DNA of 64,000 nt from Toxorhynchites rutilus septentrionalis (Eukaryota > Arthropoda > Insecta > Diptera > Culicidae). The position numbers and the translations under genes are program-made. Each line of letters starts with the position of its first letter. Positions within the stretch are counted from its first letter, which is position 1. The stretch covers positions 9,271,380 through 9,335,379 of the forward strand of contig NC_073746.1 in the NCBI RefSeq assembly GCF_029784135.1, in the 5' to 3' direction. The notes beneath the pieces are model-generated. The model was not told the origin of the DNA, did no database searches, and saw only the letters and a program-made list of their open reading frames with translations. This document shows positions 11,244 through 22,630 of the stretch, piece after piece.

Positions 11244-13690
11244 TCACGTTTCGGATGCTTCGAGCACGTGGCTGAGTATATCATCAAGCAATTCAATGGC
11301 TACCTGCTCGGCTTCCTCTTCGCTCTCAGCACCAACGCCAAGCCCGAAGAAATCTGTCGTTTCATCTTCCGGTATCTCTTCAACCTCATTTTCCGAAAGT
11401 GCACTTTCGATAACATTACTCAGTAGACCTTCAATAATTATTTGACTTTCATTGCGTGTCTCCAGATCGGGTGCCATCTCCTGAATATCTCCCGCTTCCT
11501 GTTTTTCCTCGGTTTCCTCTTTGAGTGCTTCCATCACCTCTTCTGGTACCGAATCGAGCGGTTTGAGCTCGACTTTCTGGAAAATGGCTTCCTGAGCTTC
11601 CGCCAGCAGTGGCTTTTGCTTCAATCTGATGTTTTCTCTCACAGCTCTTCGGAAGATGTCCGGAATCATCATTTCATCCATTAGATAGGAAGCAATGTTG
11701 TCCTGGCTTCGGTCCGGCTCGTCAACCGAGCTGATGCGCTGGTCGGCTTCAGTGTCGAATTTTCTAACCATCTCATGTATTTTAGCACGTGTTTGGTCAA
11801 GATTCTCTTCGTCCACTCGCTCCAGCAACGCATTTTCGAGATAAACAGCCAGCTCCTCGTTGTCTTGAAATTTCATCTCGGAAATGTGACGCGTCTCACG
11901 TGCCTCCCGGAAGTAGCGCTCCTGTTCGGTCAACAGATAGAACGCTTGTGCGTTCCGTTCGTTCTGGAGGCGTGACAACTCCCGCTCCAACGTCGTCATC
12001 AGAGAGGTCATTTGTGCGTGAGTGCTAGTTTCGATGAACTCATCCAAAAGCTGCTCATTGCGCAGGATGTGCAAATATTTCTCACGAACGCTACCCGTTT
12101 TGATGGCATCGATGGGGAAAAATTCTTCCACAACCGGCAAACGATGCGTTGCAATCAGATCCTCGACCATGTCTCGATCGGCGGCGTAATCCTTGTGGAT
12201 CATTTCCTGGGTCGCACGTCCCCGTAGAAGCTTTTGCAACAGGACGGCCTGCTGATAGAGAAGATCATCTTCACGCTCCTCACTCAGTATGGGCGGTGAT
12301 GTGAGCGTGCTTTCCGTCGGAGATGATACCACGATGAGACACTCCGGTGGTAAAGGTTTTGATTCTCTCATATGACGAAAGTGCTGAAATAATTAAAATG
12401 TTTAAATTGAATGAGTTTGGGGAAACAGACTCATCATTGAGTTTACCTTCAGCGATTCGTACAATTTCTTGAGGAAATGATCCGACCAAAATCCTTTCTG
12501 TGACTCTCGACAGACCTGCTTGGGTTTCCACAGTTCCGGTCGCTGATTATTGACATCGGACAGCTTGTGTGCCACAGTGGTCTTCCGCTCAAGTTTTGTT
12601 AAACTGAAAACAATTAAACATTAAGAATTGTGTGTCTTCAAATTTCAGTACATACTCACCCAACTTCAATGAGATTAGGATCATAATGATAAGATTTTTT
12701 ACATTGTCCTTTCTTAGAGCTAGCCATCAATGCAGAAGGTTCATCAGCTTTCGACGAATGCGTGGATTGGAATTTATTCGCCTTCGAATCCATCCGTTTC
12801 TTTTCCAGCTTGCGGATATTTCGTTCATGATTGATCCTCAACTTTTCCATCGCTTTGTTCCGTTCCGCGTTGATTCTGTTCTTCGTATTTTCCATCTTAC
12901 TTTCGGTGGCTTGCTTCGTATCCCTTTCGCGTTTCTCCATGATCTTCGCTACCAGCTGAAGCCTCAGCATCTGATAACGATCGATTTGTCGCTCGCGGGC
13001 AACCCACTCCTCCCACTCGAATATTTGCAAAACCAACTTTTGCTGGGCCCATTCCTCCACGGAATCGCAACTGCCAAGCGCATACTCCCAGCTGCGCTTC
13101 TTGCGAGCTCGCTCGATGATTTCAACCTCGTTTATCCCAGGATATCGAGTGTGCTGTATAACCTCCGCCACGTAGACAATTTCAGCCGTTCCAAAGTCCG
13201 CATCCTTCAGGACAGCCGATGGCATCCATGGTTGCGTCTGAGCTGACGATTCGCGGTACACAGTTTGCGACCCAACATCTCTGCATCGCGGCTCCACCGA
13301 TTGATCGCAATGGCAAAAATCGTCAATGCTATCACTCATCTTAACCAACGTTCCGCTTTCACCCGCCGTTGGATGGCAGAAGAACTTCGAACGCTCCGTT
13401 CCGAGGATCCTGGACAGATCATTAATCTGCGGTGGTTTGCATCCGGATTTTACCTGCACATCTGGATAGTACGGCAGCGGATTCCGATGCATCACGTAAT
13501 GGTTTCGGGTCATCCGGGGCAGCTCGCTAAACATGGTCTGATACACGGGGAATATTCCAATCGGGGCGGACCGACTAAGGGCGACATTGTTTGCTCGACA
13601 AATGTCCTTCCGATCAGAAGCTATGAACAGCGGATCGTAGATATGATCGAACACTCGCGACGGACCCACGATGTGGCTGCGATAGGTCAT
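11244..13690 (-). CDS. CFAP91: Cilia- and flagella-associated protein 91 (CFAP91/MAATS1), three exons
   Basis: CFAP91 is an axonemal scaffold protein of the radial-spoke base/calmodulin-associated complex, needed for ciliary and sperm motility. I read exons 13690-12660, 12603-12447 and 12383-11244; introns are 56 and 63 nt with GT..AG ends (donors GTGAGT and GTAAAC), and the frame is kept through both. The product is 775 aa, close to the roughly 770 aa of animal homologues. Family signatures: an N-terminal YDPLF...S-RKD...FPVYQTMFSELPR segment, GSQTVYRESSAQTQPWMP, then EVEIIERARKKRSWE, followed by a Lys/Arg/Glu-rich coiled-coil region. Exon 3 encodes a long acidic helical C-terminus. The start ATG at 13690 is the first in frame. 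In mosquitoes expression is probably in sperm and mechanosensory cilia (inference). Function of neighbours gives no further clue. Confidence 0.9.
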
Positions 13691-13807
13691 GACGTTAGAG
13701 TTGTTGTTTCAGTGAGCGCAAAGGAATTTTCGAACAAAATTGACGGTTTGAATTCCGATAAACTTTTACGCGAGGTCGAGAGAAATTTCCGGGCAATCGA
13801 TAAATAA

Positions 13808-14300
13808 ATAAACAAACTCCTGCCAGTAACCACTAGCAATGGTTTCACGTGGATACGAGCACGTGGTTTGTGTATAGTAACGGTTTGGTGATTACTTTCA
13901 TGTTTACATTACCTGTTGCTCTTCTTCGTTTGTATGAACAACATTGTTGATAGATATCCGCATCAGATGTTGAATACCTGTTGAATGAGTTCGCAATCTC
14001 AAACATAATCATATATATTTCTGAATTCTAGCCTGATATACAGTAGAAACCCGATTATCCGCGAAATAGTCTGGCTAGGTCACCGCGAATAACAAAAATC
14101 GCGGATAACGCGATGTGCGACTAAAGATGAGGTGTAAACACGAAGTTAAGATATTTCAGCATGAAAACTATGTTTTATCAATACAGAAATCATTAAACCA
14201 TCCATTTGTAAGGGGCTGTCCACATACCACGTGGACAGAAAAAGCATGATTTTGCCGAAAAATGGTTTCGTTTTCAATGACTCCTTGATGCCGATTTTTC
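13808..14300. other. CFAP91 upstream region and repeat traces
   Basis: This holds the region just upstream of the CFAP91 start. Two repeat phrases are visible: gaaacccgattatccgcgaa near 14046 (related phrases near 40730 and 61150-61195) and a copy of the tgtccac-cacgtggaca repeat near 14215. No promoter motif is distinctive enough to call. Confidence 0.4.
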
Positions 14301-15680
14301 GTTTTCGCGTTCCTTCTTTACGGACTTGTGTGAAATTAGCAGATGAAAGTTGTTGTTGCGTGCAAGTTTCTGTTCAACGTCTTGCTGGATTTAATGAACA
14401 ATGAATTATTTCAATTGCAATAAATTGATTGTTTATCAAGTATCAACCGTCAAAGTCATACTCATTAGATAGAGAATTTAATCATTCATTTTTCCACATA
14501 ATTCATTTTTTTCTTGATCGTGACAGAGAAAATTTATAGACTAAAACGTGAGCATGGGTCAATATAGGAGAATATACAAAATTTTGAATTTTAAAAAAAG
14601 TTGTTCGAATAGAGTTATCGAAGTTATTTGATAGAGATATATTGTACCTATCATCCAGACACAATTTTATTATTCGAAAAAGAGTATGAGAAAAGTTATA
14701 AGCCAAGTTGTATGGAAGAAATTAATTATGCTAAAGAAAATTGGAAAAAAAAAGTTATTTGAAAGGACCCAAAGCACATTCTCGAGATAGTACTTATTCG
14801 ATATAGAATATTTTTATCTATCTTTAGCTAAATTTCCATAGGTCGGAAAAGGGTCTAAGAAAAGTTATAGCCCAAAACCTATACAACATGTATGAGGAAA
14901 ATTAATTAATTTAAAGAAAATTCAAAAAAGTTTCTTGAAAGGTCCCAAAACACATTTTCGAGATAATACTCATTGGATAGATAATACTTCTATCCATCTT
15001 CAATCAAATTTTCGTTGGCCGAAAAAGATTCTGAGAAAAGGTATGGGCCGAAATGTATACAAGTTGTAGGAGGGAAATTAATAAATTTATCGAAAATGGA
15101 AATAGAACTTTTTCACACTCGAAAAAATATTACGGAACAGAGTGCGAAGTCGAATTTGTCAGGCGATTTTTGAAATGCTTCAAAATCGTGAAATATCATC
15201 TCATGAAGATGGGATATAAATCTCTTTAAAGCATAACTTACATGGATTTACATGGAATATTTTGCAGAGAAATTAGTTTTATGTAGATGTAGTGGACAAA
15301 AATATCGGGAAGAAATGAGAAATCGATTTCTTTCTGTTTTTTTCAAAAATAGCAAATCCAATTAACGTTATCAACTCTCTTTCATTTGATTTCTATAACG
15401 TTGTTGTCCTGAGTACTGAGATATTATTGTATGAAAGAAAAATTTTGAATTCGTATTTGATAATAAATAGTTCAATAAATAACCATCGAAAGACAGTCTT
15501 CAAGACTCTCATAAATTCTATACACCCAGGATTTTTTTTACACGGAGGATATAATTTTGATATAATTTGTCGCGGTACACCATAGTAGATGTAGTTTAAG
15601 TATTTTCTCAAATTTTTATTTCCAATCCTATTGAGAATGGGAAAAAAAGAAAAACTCATTTTTTCACTATAACTCTTATA

Positions 15681-16411
15681 CGAGGGTCACTATTTATATT
15701 TCGGGAATTGGCAACACTGATGTCATGTGAGTCCATCTGACGGTTCCATCGTAAAGTGTGACATTTTCGACGATATACGTACTCAGAACATTTTGGCATA
15801 CGGACGCTATTTGTTTATTTTATATTTAGTTGAAAGTTTGGTCTCGGCAAAAAAATGGAACTGAATCGTGAACATTTTCGTGCGATGATTTTTTACGACT
15901 TTCGACGTGGATTATCACAACAAGAGTGCATCAATCAACTTAATTTGACTTTTGGCGATGAAGCTCCATCAAAAACCACTGTGTATCGCTGGTATAGTGA
16001 ATTCAATCGTGGTCGTAGTTCGCTGTCCGACGAGTTTCGTGAAGGTCGTCCAAAATCGACTGTAGTGCCAGAAAACATCGATGCTGTGCACGAAATGATT
16101 AAGCAAGATCGTCATGTAACCTATTGTGAGATTGAGGCATCCCTAAGCATTAGTTCCACCAGCATATATGCGATTTTACATGAACACTTAGTTGTGCGAA
16201 AATTATGTTCACGTTGGATCCCACATAATTTGACAATCGCTCAAAAAAAAAAGGCTCGTGTCGATTGGAATAAATGCTTTGAAAATTGGTTTAAGCGCAT
16301 GCAAAAGTGTATCGATCATCGTGGCGAGTACTTTGAAAAACAATAAAAATATATTCGCAGCTTAACTATTTGTTTTTGTTCCTATTCCCGAAATATAAAT
16401 AGTGACCCTCG
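15681..16411 (+). mobile_element. Mariner internal-deletion derivative, 731 bp, near-perfect inverted ends
   Basis: Both ends carry CGAGGGTCACTATTTATATT continuing TTCGGGAAT, identical for 29 bases before a T/A difference. TA flanks both sides (15679-15680 and 16412-16413). About half the length of an autonomous mariner is missing, entirely from the middle of the gene. The ends look well kept, so the copy could still be mobilised by a full-length relative; this is inference. Confidence 0.9.
15855..16346 (+). CDS. Mariner transposase with catalytic domain deleted; DNA-binding remainder, 163 aa
   Basis: This frame begins at a sound ATG after an A-rich leader and encodes MELNREHFRAMIFYDFRRGL, the paired-like helix-turn-helix region of a mariner transposase (TVYRWYSEFNRG, then DEFREGRPKS), a second helix-turn-helix (YCEIEASLSISSTSIYAILH) and the linker motif RWIPHNL. 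At about residue 135 it jumps in frame from the start of the catalytic domain (KKARVDW) straight to the protein's C-terminal tail (WFKRMQKCI...GEYFEKQ). All three catalytic Asp residues are lost while the reading frame stays open to the normal stop. It cannot transpose DNA. It could bind element ends and act as a repressor, which is inference only. Full-length relatives are about 345 aa. Confidence 0.85.
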   Translation: MELNREHFRAMIFYDFRRGLSQQECINQLNLTFGDEAPSKTTVYRWYSEFNRGRSSLSDEFREGRPKSTVVPENIDAVHEMIKQDRHVTYCEIEASLSISSTSIYAILHEHLVVRKLCSRWIPHNLTIAQKKKARVDWNKCFENWFKRMQKCIDHRGEYFEKQ

Positions 16412-17369
16412 TAGTATACCATATAAGAGAATTATCTTATCATTATCTGAAAAAAATCACACATACCTATAAAAGTAGTGCTGAATCTCTAAATCCTCAA
16501 AGAAAATTCAATATTTCAAGATTTTTTTTAAGTATTTTAATTTTTTAAGAATTTATTTTTATATTATGTTTCTCGATATATCATAGTAAGATGCGCTTTC
16601 ACTATTCTTTTTTAAATTTTTTATCTCGAAGCTATTGAAAAATTGGTGCTAAAAATTGGAACGTACGTTTTTCACCATAGATCCTGTGGTGAATTACATA
16701 GGGATTCGAAAAATAGTCAAAATTTCTATACAATAGACATTTTTACTTTTATTTTATTTTTTACTTAAATACCCAGCCAGACCCTTTCCCCCGTACAACT
16801 CGTGAACGTTTTGGCCAATAACTTTTCTCTTACCCTTTTCGGACCAACGCAAATTTGGCTAAAGATAAATAAAAATATTCTTTATCGAATAAGTACTACC
16901 TCGAGAATGTGTTTTCGATCCTTTCAAATAACTTTTTTCAATTTTCTTTAAAATAATTAATTTCTCCTATATAACTTGGCCTATAACTTTCCTCAGACCC
17001 TTTTCGGATTAATAAAATTGTGGCTGAAGATAGGTAAAATATTTCTCTATCGACTTCGATAACTCTATTCGAACTACCTTTTTTGATTTTCAAAATTCTT
17101 TATATTTTCCTATATTGACCCATGCTCACGTTTCAGTCTCTAACTTTTCTCTGTCACGATCAAGAAAAAAATGAATTATGGGAAAGATGAATGATTCAAT
17201 TCTCTATCTAATGAGTATGATTTTGAAGGTTGTTACTTGATAAACAATCAATTTATTTCAACTGAAATAATTCATTATTCTTCATTAAATCCAGCAAGAC
17301 GTTGAACAGAAACTTGCACGCAACAAAAACTTTTATCCGCTGAACTTTCATCCGCTAACTTCATACACA

Positions 17370-18600
17370 GAGGCAAACTGCAAAGTTTAAAGCCTCTTAA
17401 AAACTTGCAAGCAAAGCAAGCAACTTCACACGAGCCAAAACGTGCGGTCCTAGCCGTATGTCTTACAGATTTCTTCCCGGTCCTTAAAGTGTTAAAGTGT
17501 TAAGTTATGATTTTGCATAGTTAAAATGTTTTCAGTCTTCGTTCAATATTTCTATGCGACTAGACTGGATGTATGCGACTAGAATTCAATTGATTGGGGA
17601 ATGTGTAAAAAGGCTAGCTAATTGGCTTTAATTTGATATATCGATCATCTGAATCGGTCTAGTAGTTCAAAAGTAATAAATTTTTGAACAAAGTCATTTT
17701 TGGGAAAAAGTGTAAAATGATTTTCGTGACCATCGGTTAACTTTGGAAAATCATAACTCAAAAAAAAAACGCTTCTCTTGTTTCGACATATGTTATGTGA
17801 AAAATCCTCAGCTTTTCAGAAAAAATATAAAAGAAATAAAGCACCCGAGACTATGAAAACAATAAAAAACGAATACAATCAATAATAACGAGAACAGAAT
17901 AAAATTTTTCGGTAGATTTGAACTCTCTATTATTTGCATAGCTATATGAGAAAAACGACGAAATCTTTACTCGATTACTTCTACACGAATTGCTGACCAC
18001 CAAGAGGCTCACGCTTAGCAAGATTTCCAGCTTTCTCAATTTGATTGGAAAAAATTCAATAATATCGGCCTTTCTGACAAAATTTCAAAAACAAAATTTA
18101 AGTAGAGCAGAATATTCACAGTTTCCGCATTTGTCAAAATTATCACGAAAGCTTCAAGATCATATTATGTTACTCACTTGGACGCATTACACAAGGATTT
18201 CACTAAGATGTTTTAGGATCTTCAATATTTTCAAATTCCTCAATGAATAATAAATCACACCCATGCAATGAGCCAAGGTGATAATGCAAGAAATTTATTA
18301 TCATCAGCACAGATGGTCGTCAGAGGAGACCAAGTCGCAGAATTGAAAATTTCGTGTTATTGATTACATTAGGTTAAGCATATCGTAAGCTTCATACCAC
18401 ATTTATCAAATTTGGAAAATAACGTTTGTAGCAGAAATAACGTATCGAAATTGTTTGGAATGTTCAACAAAACCCCCTTATAGCACTAAACTTCAAGCTT
18501 ATTTTTCTCGAATTCATAAAAATGTCACATGGTCCAGTCTGACTTAACACCAATCAAATGAGGAGCTCAAACAGGAGAACAACCAAGGTTTTCATAAGTG
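17370..18600. other. Gene-poor AT-rich DNA
   Basis: No exon, RNA gene or clear repeat boundary is visible. Short frames at 17851-18039 and 17990-18250 have no recognisable domain. Confidence 0.45.
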
Positions 18601-18604
18601 CTGG

Positions 18605-18892
18605 TTACACCGCAACATTGACCACAGTATCCTGCGATATGTGACATTGCTGGAAAAATATCTTCTCGTTTTTTTCATCATCATACCTTGTCGAAAAAGG
18701 ATTCAGCGTGGTTACAAAAAAAAAACCCGAAACCGAAGGAACCATTTGAAAATCAACGATTTTGATAGTTGCAGATAGATTGGATTGCGATTTGAATGTG
18801 ATAACGTTGTATAACACGCGACCACGAGAGGTAATCAGACTTAATGTCCAAAAGATGTGTTTTGCGTTGAAGTCACCAGCGATGATAAACAT
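18605..18892 (-). pseudogene. LINE endonuclease fragment
   Basis: Read on the minus strand, the frame opens with FIIAGDFNAKH, the conserved Asp/Asn motif of the APE-type endonuclease of Jockey-like non-LTR retrotransposons, followed by a SRGRVLYN segment. It then loses similarity and is short. The SINE at 18897 has inserted directly upstream of it, and a few more matching bases may continue beyond the SINE near 19410. It is a dead fragment. Confidence 0.65.
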
Positions 18893-18896
18893 AAAT

Positions 18897-19397
18897 TTTT
18901 TTTTTTTTTTTTATCCCATTTATATATTTAAGGCTCATTAGCATTTTAGCTGTAACAGAGCCGAATTTTTTTTAATCGTGTACATGTCACATGGTTATCA
19001 TATATCTATAATTAGCACATTACACAGTTGTCATTCGCCAGTATTCCTTCTATACCATTACATATGGTACATTCACACAGTAGCCATTTAGGCGTAAGAG
19101 TATTCTTTCTGTTCTTCCATTATCCAGTTGGACCACCGGACAGCGGAGACAGTTGATTGATCATTGTTGAGTTATTTATAGAACAGCAGCCCGATGTGTC
19201 TTGCAGAGCAGAGCAGTTGTATGGATGAATCGATCTTATTTCGACCGTGGATCGATCTCCATCGCTGATGATTGTTGCGTGGACGTAGTTATTCTGTAAC
19301 AACACAAAGATGGTCAATGAGGGTCCTGAGTTTTGAACTCACGATCGATCGCTTACTAAGCGAACGCGCAACCAATGTGGCTACGGAGACCCCCTTT
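18897..19397 (-). mobile_element. tRNA-headed SINE (Feilai-like), 501 bp, minus orientation
   Basis: The element is flanked by a perfect 12-bp duplication, ATAAACATAAAT, at 18885-18896 and 19398-19409. On the minus strand it begins GGGGTCTCCGTAGCCACATT, like the 5' half of a tRNA, and has a Pol III B-box-like GTGAGTTCAAAACTC about 50 bases in. It ends in a poly(A) tail, seen here as the T-run starting at 18897. This architecture is that of a tRNA-derived SINE as known from Aedes. It needs a LINE for mobility. The A box is imperfect (TAGCCACATTGG). Confidence 0.85.
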
Positions 19398-19409
19398 ATA
19401 AACATAAAT

Positions 19410-20851
19410 AACCACTCAGAAAAAGTATAATAGGCCAGAAATATTGTGGCGCGGTATTGTATTTCAGAACTAAAATTAACCGGACAAACGTAATGAACCA
19501 GGCAAACTTATGTCGTCGGATGCTCGCTAAAGCTCGGTCGGATATTGGTTAAGGATCGTATCCTATGTTTCAAACTAACCGGGCAATCAGTGTAACACAG
19601 GTTTGCGTGCGAGACACCGCCGCTTCCGACGACTTTTTCTAAGCGGTTGTTTCTGCTAAAGTTGTTTACTACGGCGATTTATTCCGGTTACGGTTTCAGC
19701 CACCGCACGTGAATGGCCGCTAAAATATAGTGCTCGTTTAGCCCCAATTTCCCGGAAATATAGTTTCATTTGCTGTGTTCTTGAAAGAATTGAACTGTAT
19801 CAGGTACAGCAAATGTTTCAATACCATTTGTGATTTCTCGCGTCAGCAAAGAAGTTGTAGCTATAGGGTTAATAAAAGCGGTTTGAATCGCGAATTAGAG
19901 CATTTGACAGAAATTAGTGCCGCACCCTATCACGATTCTCATGTGGATTTTCAGGTGAACTAATTTTTTGCGCAGATTTTCAAATAAACGCGGTTTTTAG
20001 GTGGATTTTCGTATAAACAGGATTTTTCAAGAGTTTTTTACGATGACCCATGTAAACAACCTGGGGGTAATCGAATGAAAGCCATTCTCTCTAATAACTT
20101 AGCAATGAGGAACGAAAGATGAAAATTTGGTGCCAATGAAATCTTTACCATGCTTTCAAAATGGAATAACTTTAACTTACTTTCTACGAAGAAAAGGAGA
20201 AAAACATCGATAAACGCAGTCTGGCCAACCAATTAATTAATTATCATATTTTACGTCGCAAGATTCATCTTCTCATCGATGTCAGCACTCTTCATATTTT
20301 TGGTGGATTCGTTGACTGAAAACTATGTATTATTCGGCAAGTCCTTGTAGCGCGCTGGAAGCGCAGCTACTAGTTCCGTCACACGGGATTCAAAGTGAGT
20401 CGCTTAAGCGCCACCTCGTAAGAGGGCCAATCACTCGCTGTGTGCCCGGCAAGAATTCCGACCTCAGGGTGGGTCCTCGAATCGATCCCGAAACCCACAA
20501 ATAGCTGACTCCTCCTGACACCTACACCTCGCGTTCCCGTTTCTCTACTCTGTCTCCAACAACACAAACGAGAGAAAGTCCGCGGATTCTACCGGGACCA
20601 CTGATACACACACCAAAGCGTCTTCCCCTGGTTCCTCCTGCTGCCCAAACCTTTCCAATCGCTTCCGAGAACAAGAGCCGAGACTGGACTGAGGATCCCA
20701 AGCAGTCCGCATTTGGAGTACAACCAAAAAAACTCTACAAACAAAACGACGCGAAGCTCGAAAGGGTTCTCTCCAAAAAATAATATCAACTCAATTTAAC
20801 TAACACATCTATCTAACATCAAATATTTATTCTTTTAACCTACACTATACA
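19410..20851. other. Intergenic DNA upstream of the errantivirus insertion
   Basis: No gene is visible. Around 19965-20040 phrases such as aacgcggtttttaggtggatt resemble the ccgcgttaattgg repeat near 34.3 and 34.8 kb. From about 20380 to 20800 the composition becomes C-rich on the plus strand and looks like the edge of another, unidentified repeat into which the errantivirus inserted; its continuation would lie just after 33580. Confidence 0.4.
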
Positions 20852-21122
20852 AGTTATCACCAGACCCACGAAGCTATGATTCGCTAGCAAATAAACAAAA
20901 CACCCCCGGCAATCATCACGCGAGCAGCGTGCAGAATCCCAGAGCACATTTTTTGCTGACTCAGATCAGCGCATATATTCTTCGAATCAGAGACGATAGC
21001 TTTAAGTATACAAATCAAAAATGTAAACCAAATCGAGAAGAATAAAGTTCAGTTTTATCGAGAACTCCGAGTAGAGCGGTTGGTTTTTTTAAAAAGCCGA
21101 AATACCGCAAGGAATCATAATT
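20852..21122 (+). repeat. Errantivirus 5' LTR, 271 bp
   Basis: It starts AGTTATCACC and ends GGAATCATAATT. Arg/Lys-type tRNA priming sequence follows directly. It would provide promoter and polyadenylation functions; aataaa is present near 21041. It is nearly identical to the 3' LTR. Confidence 0.92.
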
Positions 21123-21140
21123 GGCGCCCGAAGTCGGGAC
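21121..21140 (+). promoter_or_regulatory. Primer-binding site, tRNA-Lys-like
   Basis: TTGGCGCCCGAAGTCGGGAC directly after the 5' LTR. TGGCGCCCGAA is the usual complement of a tRNA-Lys 3' end used by gypsy-group elements; the following bases deviate, so the exact tRNA is not certain. Confidence 0.75.
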
Positions 21141-21424
21141 CCTTAGCAACTGATAAGTAATTTACGAAGACATCTTTAGCTGCCTCCCGCTGGGAGAATT
21201 CAACATCCGGACCCAGAGCCATCTTCAATCAAGTTGAGGATTTGCGTTGTTGGAGCGCGACAAGGTGCGCTAAGGAGGAATCCCACAACCCGTAGCAAAC
21301 AAGGACTATCTGGACCTAGGCGATTGTCCCGCGGCACGAGACGATGTGCATCCAATTAATATTATTGTGAGTATAATATTAACCCCCGAGAAAGAAATTA
21401 GTTTTAAGCTAAAATAACAATTTT

Positions 21425-21655
21425 AAACGCGATCACGCCTACTAACAACACAGTGGTAAGCCCGGACCCACCGTAAGCGAACCACTAGAATATCACAAAG
21501 TGTTTGTACTAATTCAAACCGATCAACCAAATAATTACCGCGAGTGAACAAAAAATTAAAACTTATTAAACGCGATTACGCCTACTAATAGCACAGTGGT
21601 GAGCCCGGACCCACCGTAAGCGAGCCACTAGAATATCACAAAGTGTTGAACTAAC
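21425..21655 (+). repeat. Tandem repeat in the errantivirus leader, 143-bp period
   Basis: The block starting cgcgatcacgcctactaaca at 21428 recurs at 21571 with few changes, including the phrase cccggacccaccgtaagcga and actagaatatcacaaagtgt. It lies in the untranslated leader before gag, the same position as the Su(Hw) insulator repeats of Drosophila gypsy, though I see no Su(Hw)-type motif. Confidence 0.8.
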
Positions 21656-21719
21656 CCAAATCGAACCAAACAAAAAAAACCCCACGCGAGTGCAAGTGCT
21701 AGTTTATAAGCTAACAAAA

Positions 21720-22597
21720 ATGGCTGAACCTATTCCAATTATCAGACCAGCGCGTCTGCTCCCACCATCCAATCCAAATCCAAATCCAAATCCAGATCCA
21801 ATTCCAAATCCTAATCCAATCCAAAATCCACGGTTCGTGATCGACCGAAATATCGGATTCGAGGACCGAGGTAAAATTCCTCAAATAGTGAGAGACCTAC
21901 CCGAATTCAATGGCAATCCACGAGATTTGAGCCAGTGGATGCTAGACGTAGAAGATGTATTGGAACTTTTTGTGGACCTCAGGGACACATTCCAATATTC
22001 CTCATTAAAACAATTAGGAGGAAAATTAAGGGCGAAGCCAACGACGCTCTTATCACCAGTAATACTCCTACCCAATGGGAGAGTATTAAAGAGGTGTTAA
22101 AACTCTATTACGCTGATAAAAGGGATCTTATGACCCTTGACAATCAGATGAAATCTCTAATGCGTAATAAATCTGAAAGCCTTGAGAGTTATTACAGCAG
22201 AGTAAGAGAGCTTGTGACTCTCATCAGTTCCGCCATTTCAATGGATGATCAATGGCGTGGAAATGAAATTATTCTAATGAGATTATACAACCAAATTGCA
22301 CTTGATACCTTCATAAGAGGACTCGGAGACCCACTCTCCAGATTTTGAAAAAAATTCAGACCGCAGAGCTTAGCACAAGCTTACAGCTACTGCGTTGACT
22401 ATTTAAACCTGGATGCGCGCAATGCTCCAGTAAACATGCCTACTTTTCACCCTATTCCAAGTGCAGCTCCCAAACAAACTATTGCATTGCCCGGTTTTGA
22501 TAGGAGATATTCAGGAAAGCCTCCACTTCCCCCACGTCAAAACACAATTCAAAATACTCCACAGCGCATGCAACCTAATGTATTTGCACCAAACTGA
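21720..22597 (+). pseudogene. Errantivirus gag, frameshifted and with stop codons
   Basis: Gag forms the particle that packages the element's RNA. The frame starts at ATG 21720 (MAEPIPIIRPARLLPP), followed by an Asn-Pro repeat encoded by (ccaaat)n at about 21768-21833. A capsid-like stretch follows (GKIPQIVRDLPEFNGNPRDL, then SQWMLDVEDVLELF). Near 22000 the reading shifts to another frame, which continues with capsid text (GEANDALI, YYADKRDLMTLDNQM, ESYYSRVRELVTLI, TFIRGLGDPLSRF). A TGA at 22346 and another at 22595 stop it before the pol frame. No zinc knuckle is seen, as is usual for errantivirus Gag. The protein cannot be made whole from this copy. Confidence 0.75.
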
Positions 22598-22630
22598 ACT
22601 TTTGTCCCAGCTCAACCCCGTCCCGAGCCA

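Larger units (their letters stand above)
14320..17360. repeat. Long diverged inverted repeat (foldback-like), arms about 1 kb or more
   Basis: The left arm (about 14320-15660) and right arm (about 16420-17360) are reverse complements with many small differences. Matching outer marks are gcgtgcaagtttctgttcaa (14356 on plus) and its complement near 17305; catactcattagatagagaa (14457) and its complement near 17200; and catgggtcaatataggagaa (14553) and its complement near 17110. The left arm also has internal units of about 155-160 bp that repeat in tandem (ttgaaaggtcccaaaacaca near 14936; a variant near 14760). The loop contains the mariner derivative at 15681-16411. No transposase belonging to the foldback itself is visible. 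Confidence 0.75.

Noticed and set aside
12632..13807. Long plus-strand frames opposite CFAP91
   Set aside because: These are shadows of the conserved minus-strand CFAP91 exon and have no domains of their own.
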